Positions 1-6,046 of a DNA stretch of 7,623 nt are shown one piece after another; position 1 is the first letter of the stretch, and each line of letters begins with the position of its first letter. A model generated the notes under the pieces. The model did no database searches and had not been told where the DNA came from. It saw nothing but the letters and a program-made list of their open reading frames with translations. Source of the DNA: Deltaproteobacteria bacterium (GTDB taxonomy: Bacteria; Myxococcota; B64-G9); contig JAUVAM010000158.1 of assembly GCA_030591745.1 (NCBI GenBank), positions 1 to 7,623 on the forward strand. The letters run 5' to 3'. Both the position numbers and the translations under genes were made by a program.

Positions 1-37
1 CGACTTCGATAGTTCGTTTGTTTTGTAGATGTCACCA

Positions 38-44
38 GGGAGGG
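38..44 (+). promoter_or_regulatory. Ribosome binding site deciding the lipoprotein start
   Basis: GGGAGGG lies 3 bases before ATG 48 (4 bases if GGAGG at 39-43 is taken as the core). It supports ATG 48 over the upstream in-frame TTG at 18, which lacks such a site in the few bases visible. Confidence 0.6.
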
Positions 45-47
45 AAA

Positions 48-3000
48 ATGCTTCGACACCTATTTTGTGGTTTCGTTTTGGCCCTGGTTTTTGTTTTTCT
101 GACATCTGCCTGCACACCTGATGTGACCGGTCCCAATCGGGCCCCGGTGGCCGTGGCCGGTTTGGATCGCTCGGTGAGCGTAGGGAGCTTGGTCATTCTG
201 GATGGGGCTGCAAGTTTTGACCCCGACGGGGATGTGCTGACCTATGCGTGGCTCCTTTTGAGCGAACCGAGCGACGGCGCGGCCGAGTGGCAGCCCGAGC
301 GCGATCGGCAGACGGCAAGTTTGCTCCCAGGTGCCCCTGGGCTGTATTTGGTCGCGCTTGAGGTCCATGACGGCGAATTGTCTTCGCAGCGAGTCGTTTT
401 GCGGGTGCGTGTCGCAACTTCTTGCGTCAACGATGCCGACTGTGACGATGCCAACCCTTGCACCTTGGATTCTTGCGATGCTTCGGGCTGTCTGCATCAA
501 GCCGAGGTGGATGGATTGCCCTGTGGCCAGGCCTACTGCATGGGAAGCCAGTTGCGTCAGGCGGTTTGTGCTAACGGATCCTGCAGCGATGATTCTTTGC
601 TGGAAGATTGTGACGACGGCAACCCTTGCACGGACAATGAATGTGATGTCCTCCTGGGTTGCCAGACTGACAATCGGAACGAAGGTGATTCTTGCGGTAC
701 TTGCCAGGCCTGCAATGGGGCGGGTTTGTGTCTCGACGACTTGAGTCAGGACATCGACTGCGGTCTGTGCCAGGAATGCTCGACGGGGGGCCTGTGCCAA
801 AACCAGATCATCGGGAGCGACGTCAAGGCCGATTGCGATAACGGGATTTTCTGTGATGGTCTGGAGACCTGTGACGGTAACGGTGCCTGCGCAGCAGCAA
901 CCGATCCCTGCGGTGATTTAGATTGCGATGAGCAAGGCGATTTCTGCTTTGGCTGCACAAGCGACGCGGAATGCCCTGCATGTCAGTATTGTGAAACCGA
1001 CGAGCGCTGCACGCCGCAGGCTCCGGGTCGGGACGACAAAGACGATTGCGAAGTCGCCGTCTGTGCCACCGGGAACTGCGATGGTGCTGGGGCTTGCGAA
1101 TATCTTGGGGTCGAGATCCTGTGCGGGCCTGTCGCGGATCCGGACTGTGATATTGAAGAACGATGCGACGGCACGGGACCCGCTTGCCCGCAGGATAGCC
1201 ACATGCCTCTCAATACACCTTGCCCGGCCGATGAGCACGATTGCAGCGACGACATTTGTGACGGTATGGGTTTTTGCAGCCATCCGGCCTCGGCCCCTTC
1301 CACCATCTGCCGACCCTCCCTGGATCCCATTTGCAATCCCGAGGAGGCTTGCGACGGGTTTGCGCTGGATTGTCCAGTTGACGACGTGGCTTTGTCGACG
1401 GTGGCCTGCGATTCGGATGGCTCGGATTGCACAGCGGACTTTTGCGACGGAGCCGGCGTCTGCACCCATGTTCCGGACCACATGGCCTGCACCGAGCCTG
1501 CCGTCTGCGTGCCGGCCTGCAGCCTTGATTCGAGTGGATGCGCCACCCCTCCGGAATCCATGAGTCTGAGTTGCGTACCGGACGTGCTCGATCTGCAGGC
1601 GGCGGTCTCAAGCGACTGCGTTTTGGAGGCCGGTTTGAGCGGCCAGGAGAGTTGCCTGTCATGCACGGCCGAATTGGGAACCACTTTGTTGGCTTATGCC
1701 GACTTCGGCGACGACACGGGTGGTTGTGATTTGGACGGATGGCAGCTTGCAGAAGGCCTGCCGGCCACGAACTGCAAAGACGCCTTGCAGGATTGCGCCG
1801 AAGGAGGAGCGGAGGAGGATTGTTGCGACGAGCTCAGCGCTATTTGTGTACAGCTTGACGGCAACTACGTTTTGCAGAGCGACAAGACTTTCAATTGCGG
1901 AAGCAAGAAGGAGGAATGGCGCCTCACGCGGGATTTCGACTTCCGCGGGTTTGAACAGATACAGGTCTGCGCCGATGTGGGGCATAACAACATGGATGAC
2001 AAGCAGGCCATCGCCTTCTATGCCGAGAATTTGGATTCGACGGGCAATGATGAGGTGGCTCGCTTCCTGTGCGTCAACCGCGATGTGGACATTCCCTTCC
2101 CGAGGGCTGTAGACCTGATGGAGCCGCGTTGTGCCATGATTAATGCTTGGGCCAACGGGAGCAGCAAAGTCAGGCTGACCGTGGTGGCTCATTCTGAAAA
2201 CGAGGGTCGGCGGGTCTATTTGGATAACCTGTCCGTGCGTGCTGTGCCCATGGGTTGCAGCCAGACGACCGAGAGGCCTTTTTTCTCAAATTTTGAAGCT
2301 TGTGAGGCAGAGGGCATCGCTGTAATTCCCGACGGATGGCATGGCTGGACTGTCGACTCGGGTGACCTGGGCGCTTTTCCCAAGTGTCCAGGATCTGCAT
2401 GCAGCAACAACAACAGCGGGGCCACCGTGGAAGTGGATGACAACACGATGCGCCTGGAGCGGGTTGTGGACACCCGAGGTTTGGACGGTGAGGTTCGTCT
2501 TTGCTTTACCTTCGCCGACGACGGTGCCGGTGCAAACTCCAGCTTGCGCGCGAGTTTTCGCTCCGGGACGGCTTGGACGCAGGCCTATTATCAGGCGGAC
2601 GATTTGGGTTTAGACCAGGAATGCCGGGAGCTTTGCATCAACCTGAGTGACCTGGATCCGGCCGTGGCGCGTAACCCGGCCTTGGGTATTCGCTTCGACG
2701 TGACGGCAGTAGGTGGAAAGATTTACTTTCAGGACATTCATATCGAGGGCATCGTCGCCTGTGAGGCCGGGGCGGATGTCTTGTTGACCAGTCTGGTGGA
2801 AGGCAATGCGGGTAGTTACGGTTTTTCGGCAAGGGACGATGCGGGCTTGCCCTTCGATGCAGACCTGGTTTGCGCCTGGGGTGATCCGGCGGGCGACCCC
2901 ATCATTTTGGCCTTTGATACGGTGGCGTTTCGCAACCCTTTGCCGGACTGGACCCGTCGGCGCCCCATTTATTTCGACAACCAGACTCGGGCCGAAGCCT

Positions 3001-3977
3001 TGCGTAACTTCCCTGTGCCTCTGCGTTTGGACGCCTCTCATGTGGACTACAGCCTGACCGACGGCGGGGATTTGCGTTTCTTAGACGCCCATCAGAACCC
3101 TTTGGCCTTCGAGATTGAGACTTGGGACGAGGACGGCGTGTCCGTGGTTTGGGTGCGTGTGCCTGAAATCGCCGCATCCAGTGACGCAAGCTTCATCTGG
3201 ATGTACTACGGCAATCCGAGCGCCGAAGACGGGCAGGACCCGGACGGCGTTTGGGATAGGCACTTTCTGGGCGTTTATCACCTGGCCGAAACAGTGGGCA
3301 CCGAGGCCTTTGAGTCGTCGGCCTACGATTTCGAAGGAAGCTATTTGAATGACACTGTTTTGGGTGGTCTGGGTATGTTTGCTGATGGTGCCGCTCAGTT
3401 CGACGGGACCAACGATCGAGTTGATTTGGGTGGCATCGACGTGCCGCCGGCCGAGGGTGATGACGGTTTGACCCTCGAGTTTGTGGGTCGATTGGATGAC
3501 GACACGAGCGAGGATACGGGCCGCTTGATTTCCAAGGCAAATGGCGACGCGGATGCAGAACATTGGTGGATGCTGTCTACCCGCAATCACGACAACGGCA
3601 ACTACGCCCTGCGCTTTCGTCTCAAACTGAACGGCACGACGCAGGTGCGCATCAGCACTCAGCGACCCATCGCCGAGAACCAGTGGTTTTACGCGGTGGG
3701 CACATACGATGGCAGCCAGATGCGCATGTTTGTGGACGGCCAGAGCCTGACATTCAGCGGAGACGCTTCCATGACGGGTACGGTCAGCCAGGATGCCAGC
3801 AAGAGTGCCTCCATCGGCGGAAATCCGGATAACTCGAATTACTTTAAGGGCATGGTGGGCGAGGTGCGCATCTCCAATGTGGCCCGTTCCGCTGCCTGGA
3901 TCGGTGCCCAGTTGCAGGCCATGCTCGACCTCCCAAATTCACCCTTCGCCATCTTTGGCGCAGTCGAATTTTTCTGA
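48..3977 (+). CDS. Giant Cys-rich multidomain surface lipoprotein (PKD-like, Cys repeats, DUF2341, LamG-like)
   Basis: Predicted secreted, probably lipid-anchored surface protein of about 1309 residues. ATG 48 is chosen because GGGAGGG (38-44) lies just upstream; an in-frame TTG at 18 would put charged residues before the signal peptide. Residues 1-21 form a signal peptide (hydrophobic FVLALVFVFL), followed by a lipobox-like LTSAC with the candidate lipidated cysteine at C22. Residues about 29-123 look like a PKD/REJ-type beta-sandwich (RAPVAVAG, FDPDGDVLTYAW, YLVALEVHDG). Residues 126-498 carry about 57 cysteines in short repeats such as DCDDGNPCTDNEC, recalling Dictyostelium-type (CTDC) repeats. 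Residues about 546-735 and 743-905 are two similar beta-rich modules. About 965-1075 matches DUF2341 (RRPIYFDN, VSVVWVRVPEI, FIWMYYGNPS). About 1076-1290 is a LamG/concanavalin-like domain (AAQFDGTNDRVDLG, WFYAVGTYDG, GEVRISNVARS). A carbohydrate- or protein-binding, adhesive role is inferred; no catalytic residues are recognised. The frame is intact and the gene converges on the next one. Confidence 0.9.
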   Translation: MLRHLFCGFVLALVFVFLTSACTPDVTGPNRAPVAVAGLDRSVSVGSLVILDGAASFDPDGDVLTYAWLLLSEPSDGAAEWQPERDRQTASLLPGAPGLYLVALEVHDGELSSQRVVLRVRVATSCVNDADCDDANPCTLDSCDASGCLHQAEVDGLPCGQAYCMGSQLRQAVCANGSCSDDSLLEDCDDGNPCTDNECDVLLGCQTDNRNEGDSCGTCQACNGAGLCLDDLSQDIDCGLCQECSTGGLCQNQIIGSDVKADCDNGIFCDGLETCDGNGACAAATDPCGDLDCDEQGDFCFGCTSDAECPACQYCETDERCTPQAPGRDDKDDCEVAVCATGNCDGAGACEYLGVEILCGPVADPDCDIEERCDGTGPACPQDSHMPLNTPCPADEHDCSDDICDGMGFCSHPASAPSTICRPSLDPICNPEEACDGFALDCPVDDVALSTVACDSDGSDCTADFCDGAGVCTHVPDHMACTEPAVCVPACSLDSSGCATPPESMSLSCVPDVLDLQAAVSSDCVLEAGLSGQESCLSCTAELGTTLLAYADFGDDTGGCDLDGWQLAEGLPATNCKDALQDCAEGGAEEDCCDELSAICVQLDGNYVLQSDKTFNCGSKKEEWRLTRDFDFRGFEQIQVCADVGHNNMDDKQAIAFYAENLDSTGNDEVARFLCVNRDVDIPFPRAVDLMEPRCAMINAWANGSSKVRLTVVAHSENEGRRVYLDNLSVRAVPMGCSQTTERPFFSNFEACEAEGIAVIPDGWHGWTVDSGDLGAFPKCPGSACSNNNSGATVEVDDNTMRLERVVDTRGLDGEVRLCFTFADDGAGANSSLRASFRSGTAWTQAYYQADDLGLDQECRELCINLSDLDPAVARNPALGIRFDVTAVGGKIYFQDIHIEGIVACEAGADVLLTSLVEGNAGSYGFSARDDAGLPFDADLVCAWGDPAGDPIILAFDTVAFRNPLPDWTRRRPIYFDNQTRAEALRNFPVPLRLDASHVDYSLTDGGDLRFLDAHQNPLAFEIETWDEDGVSVVWVRVPEIAASSDASFIWMYYGNPSAEDGQDPDGVWDRHFLGVYHLAETVGTEAFESSAYDFEGSYLNDTVLGGLGMFADGAAQFDGTNDRVDLGGIDVPPAEGDDGLTLEFVGRLDDDTSEDTGRLISKANGDADAEHWWMLSTRNHDNGNYALRFRLKLNGTTQVRISTQRPIAENQWFYAVGTYDGSQMRMFVDGQSLTFSGDASMTGTVSQDASKSASIGGNPDNSNYFKGMVGEVRISNVARSAAWIGAQLQAMLDLPNSPFAIFGAVEFF
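423..1541 (+). repeat. Cys-rich short repeat array inside the lipoprotein gene
   Basis: Residues 126-498 contain about 57 cysteines in roughly eleven degenerate units of two kinds. The commoner kind resembles a spaced C-x5-C-x4/5-C-D-x3/4-G-x-C pattern (e.g. NPCTLDSCDASGC, NPCTDNECDVLLGC, DCTADFCDGAGVC). The other has the fixed spacing C-x2-C-x2-C-x5-C and occurs three times (C216-C228, C238-C250, C309-C321). The units are diverged at DNA level, so this is a protein-level repeat, not a recent tandem duplication. In an exported protein the cysteines are probably disulfide-bonded, giving a stiff stalk; that role is inferred. Confidence 0.8.
1683..2762 (+). repeat. Two divergent beta-rich modules in tandem within the lipoprotein
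   Basis: Residues about 546-735 and 743-905 share the same order of landmarks. Each opens with an aromatic-rich DF/NF strand followed by C and a DGW, then a Cys-containing loop. Next comes a strand after RGFEQIQVCADV (first) or RGLDGEVRLCFTF (second). Each closes with a strand of the same type, VYLDNLSVRAV then C in the first and IYFQDIHIEGIVAC in the second. This suggests an old internal duplication of a jelly-roll or MAM-like fold. The fold name is inferred from pattern only. Confidence 0.5.
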
Positions 3978-3985
3978 AGCAGGGC

Positions 3986-5317
3986 TCACCGATTATAACG
4001 CAGGCTGTTCGGCTCCACGGGGCATTCTTCGGCGATGAGGATATTTCGCGCGATTTTGCCTTCTTCTCTTAGTCGGAATAATTCAGGCACCAGCTCGTCT
4101 CTGAGATCGATGGGTCTGAGCGGATTGATGAAGATGCGAGTGCCGCCCTCGAAGCCGGCCGGGTTGCTCACCCGCCATTTAATCAAGACGTGGAAGGGGA
4201 TTTTTTCCAGGCAGTCCCTGGGCTGGTAGTACCATTCTTCGTTGCAGGACATGTCGATGCCCTGAGCCGCATGGCATGCATGCACCAGATCACTGATGCC
4301 GCGAATTTCTTCGGCGCTGTGCTCGAAGGGTCGCAAATGTTGCGCCTTGGAATAGACGGCCGCGGTCGGGTTGCGGTGTCCAAAGTCAGAGAAGAGCACG
4401 GCATGCTCGTTTTCGGCCATGACCAGATTGTTGTAGGAGACGAAGTTGACGACCTGGGCGTTGTAGAAGTTGGGGTCGCTGCGGCAGGCCAAAACCTCGC
4501 GGGAGATCGATGTGCCCCAGTCATCCAAACCCACCAGTTGTTTGTGCAGGTGGTCGAAAGACGCCCCCGCCGGACGGAGCCAGTTTTGGAAGGCGATGAC
4601 GTAGCGCACGTAGCGGTTGGATTCGTAGATGTCCCGAATGGCCTCCGCGGTGAAGTGCATGTACTCGAAGTGCTCATCCGGGGTCAGGTTGCCGGAAGCC
4701 ATGAGGGATTCTGGCAGGCCATTCGTGGCGCCCCATTGGAAGTGCCGCCGGGTGGTGATGAGTTGGTGGCAGCCCAAAAAGAAACTGTCCGCTTCAATGA
4801 GCATTTCCTTTTCGGAGAGCACGGGTATTTCTTCGCCCTTGGCGCGGAGGCCGGCCCGCTTTCTTTGGACCAACTCTAAGAGGTGGGCGCGTCCTTCCGG
4901 GTTGTTTTTATAGTCCTGGGCCCACTCTCGTTGTCGGCCAACGCCCCGGTGGTCGTAGTTGCGCCGCCAGTAGTCCAGGGTCACGATTTCGTAGAGGTTG
5001 GCCATTCGTCGGAACAGAAAGTCCGTCTCGGCGAGCTGGTTTGGAAGCAGGTGGCTTAAGGTGCGGGTGTGGTCCCCTTCTTTCAGTCGACGGTCGATCT
5101 CCGGCGGGGTTTGCAGCAGGTTGACGGGGCAGAAGGCGCAGTAGTCTTCCGGTTCGTGGATTTCGGTTTCTACGGGAGGGACCCTTCGGCCGTTGTGAAT
5201 GGGCCGACCGCTGCGGCCTGGTACCCACCAGGCTGTGCGCCCGGTCAGGGGGTTGGTCATCTTCAACGTGCCGTCCGGCATCTCGTGCATGAACTGATGG
5301 TACTGGACGTGGTACAT
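3986..5317 (-). CDS. GalT/HIT-superfamily nucleotidyltransferase-like protein (DUF4921-type)
   Basis: A 443-residue cytoplasmic protein resembling galactose-1-phosphate uridylyltransferase. The N-terminus (MPDGTLKMTNPLTGRTAWWVPGR) recalls the DUF4921 family, whose biochemistry I do not know to be established. C60 and C63 (YCAFCP) match the zinc-binding CxxC of GalT. H192, after GCHQLITTRRH, sits where GalT has its third zinc ligand. H256-L-H258-K-Q260 matches the GalT HPHGQ motif: H256 as the fourth zinc ligand, H258 as the nucleophile that would carry a nucleotidyl group, and Q260 as the stabilising glutamine. At about 443 residues it is longer than the usual ~350 of GalT, with an insertion between about residues 100 and 175. 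A nucleotidyl or phosphoryl transfer on a sugar- or nucleotide-phosphate is inferred; the substrate is unknown and no Leloir genes are adjacent. The start ATG has GGAGG 8 bases upstream (5326-5330). The gene converges on the lipoprotein with an 8-bp gap. Confidence 0.87.
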   Translation of the reverse strand: MYHVQYHQFMHEMPDGTLKMTNPLTGRTAWWVPGRSGRPIHNGRRVPPVETEIHEPEDYCAFCPVNLLQTPPEIDRRLKEGDHTRTLSHLLPNQLAETDFLFRRMANLYEIVTLDYWRRNYDHRGVGRQREWAQDYKNNPEGRAHLLELVQRKRAGLRAKGEEIPVLSEKEMLIEADSFFLGCHQLITTRRHFQWGATNGLPESLMASGNLTPDEHFEYMHFTAEAIRDIYESNRYVRYVIAFQNWLRPAGASFDHLHKQLVGLDDWGTSISREVLACRSDPNFYNAQVVNFVSYNNLVMAENEHAVLFSDFGHRNPTAAVYSKAQHLRPFEHSAEEIRGISDLVHACHAAQGIDMSCNEEWYYQPRDCLEKIPFHVLIKWRVSNPAGFEGGTRIFINPLRPIDLRDELVPELFRLREEGKIARNILIAEECPVEPNSLRYNR

Positions 5318-5325
5318 GGTGCCTG

Positions 5326-5330
5326 CCTCC
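5326..5330 (-). promoter_or_regulatory. Ribosome binding site of the GalT-like gene
   Basis: On the minus strand this reads GGAGG, a strong Shine-Dalgarno core separated from the ATG (5317-5315) by 8 bases. No in-frame start competes just upstream. Confidence 0.7.
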
Positions 5331-5334
5331 GTTG

Positions 5335-5361
5335 TGGTCGTGACAGTTTAGCAGTCGACCA
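5335..5361. promoter_or_regulatory. Inverted repeat flanking the -10 (possible operator)
   Basis: TGGTCG (5335-5340) and CGACCA (5356-5361) are perfect 6-bp inverted arms, centres 21 bp apart (two helical turns), bracketing the candidate -10 at 5345-5350. This geometry suits a dimeric repressor, but short arms of this length can arise by chance. Another TGGTCG lies at 5481-5486, just before the start of the divergent gene. Confidence 0.25.
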
Positions 5362-5373
5362 TGAGTCAATCAA
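5345..5373 (-). promoter_or_regulatory. Candidate sigma70-type promoter for the GalT-like gene
   Basis: Minus strand: TTGATT (-35, 5373-5368; 4 of 6 consensus bases), a spacer of exactly 17, then TAAACT (-10, 5350-5345; 4 of 6) preceded by TGC, which fits an extended -10. Transcription would start near 5338, giving a leader of about 21 nt that contains the GGAGG. The spacing is what makes it credible; the match to each hexamer is moderate. Confidence 0.42.
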
Positions 5374-5489
5374 TCGCCCAGATGACGTATCCCACCGCTT
5401 GTCTAGTAATACTGGAAGTCGCTCCAAATCCCTTGTCGGCTCAGATGGCTTGTGGTACTGCCTGCATGTTCAACTGTTTGTGGTCGCCC

Positions 5490-5496
5490 AGGAGAG
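5490..5496 (+). promoter_or_regulatory. Ribosome binding site deciding the start of the small acidic protein
   Basis: AGGAGAG sits 6 bases before ATG 5503. The in-frame ATG at 5497 directly abuts the site and is too close to use it, so 5503 is chosen. Confidence 0.55.
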
Positions 5497-5502
5497 ATGC
5501 CC

Positions 5503-6000
5503 ATGAGTCGCATGCGAGAGAGAATCCCCCAGGAAAACTTTCAGGCCGTATTTCGCCCCATGATTCGTGAGTTTGGATCGCGCACGGTGATCCTGCGTAT
5601 CAACGAGTCGGCACGTACCGCCATTCCTCGCCAGACCAAGCTGGCCCAACTCATGCCCAAGCTTGAAATTTTGGTTTACGATCGGGCTCGGCCTGCGGTG
5701 GACGAAGAGCTGGAGCGACTCTGGAATATTTATTTCGAGCAGAATCTGGGCGAGGGAGAGGATGCCTTCGACGAACTCAGCGAAAAGCTCAACAAGAGTC
5801 TGGAACAAGACAAGGTGCCAGAGGATGAAGAACGCCTGAAAAGCCTGGGCGAGGCCGTAGACGGCATCGAGGAATTGCTCAAGGGGCAAGAATTCGAAGA
5901 GATCGAGATCGACGCGGTCTTTGCCATCAAGGCCTTCCCCGAAGTTTTCGAGTTTTACAAGAAGCGCAAGGTCGAGCCTACCCCCGAAGCTTCTTCTTAG
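5503..6000 (+). CDS. Small acidic protein of unknown function
   Basis: A 165-residue protein I do not recognise. No signal peptide, membrane segment or cysteine is present, so it is probably cytoplasmic. Residues 1-60 are basic to neutral and may form a mixed alpha/beta region (FGSRTVILRINES, LAQLMPKLEILVYDRARP). Residues 65-135 are very rich in E, D, K and L (VDEELERLW, FDELSEKLNKSLEQ, ERLKSLGEAVDGIEELLKGQ), which predicts amphipathic helices and possibly a short coiled coil. The tail (KKRKVEPTPEASS) is charged and likely disordered. ATG 5503 is preferred because AGGAGAG (5490-5496) precedes it at 6-7 bases; an in-frame ATG at 5497 abuts that site and a GTG at 5452 is less likely. It diverges from the GalT-like gene and converges on the amidohydrolase 46 bp away, so it is probably monocistronic. 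A structural or protein-binding role is possible but unsupported. Confidence 0.75.
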   Translation: MSRMRERIPQENFQAVFRPMIREFGSRTVILRINESARTAIPRQTKLAQLMPKLEILVYDRARPAVDEELERLWNIYFEQNLGEGEDAFDELSEKLNKSLEQDKVPEDEERLKSLGEAVDGIEELLKGQEFEEIEIDAVFAIKAFPEVFEFYKKRKVEPTPEASS

Positions 6001-6012
6001 ATTGCTGCAAGG

Positions 6013-6038
6013 CCGAAGTCTCTTCGGGCACGCCCGAA
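6013..6038. terminator. Overlapping hairpins between convergent genes (possible bidirectional terminator)
   Basis: CCGAAG (6013-6018), loop TCT, CTTCGG (6022-6027) makes one stem. TTCGGGC (6023-6029), loop AC, GCCCGAA (6032-6038) makes another; with a realistic loop it is a 6-bp stem with a CACG loop. They share the middle segment, so only one can form at a time. There is no U-run on either side, so this is not a classic intrinsic terminator, but position between two convergent stop codons fits a transcription end region. Confidence 0.33.
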
Positions 6039-6046
6039 ACCTATTC

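Noticed and set aside
60..800. Long antisense open frame of 246 codons opposite the lipoprotein
   Set aside because: It mirrors the GC-rich, repeat-biased coding strand. Its translation is rich in R, T, Q and A with no domain, and the plus-strand protein has a signal peptide and recognisable domains throughout.
918..1684. Several antisense and +2 frames across the Cys-rich repeats
   Set aside because: They arise from the repeated TGC/GAC codon pattern of the Cys array, which avoids stops in other frames; none has a ribosome site or a recognisable family.
4190..4879. Plus-strand open frame of 229 codons opposite the GalT-like gene
   Set aside because: It is antisense to a protein whose catalytic motifs are all in the minus frame, and it shows no independent start signal or domain.
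5382..5412. ATGACG-19-TAATAC as a rightward promoter for the small acidic protein
   Set aside because: The spacer is too long, the -35 matches only 4 of 6 bases, and the TGn extension is missing, so it is too weak to annotate.
5069..5506. Plus-strand frame spanning the start of the GalT-like gene and the intergenic region
   Set aside because: It covers the promoter, ribosome site and start of the minus-strand gene, and its sequence looks like non-coding translation.
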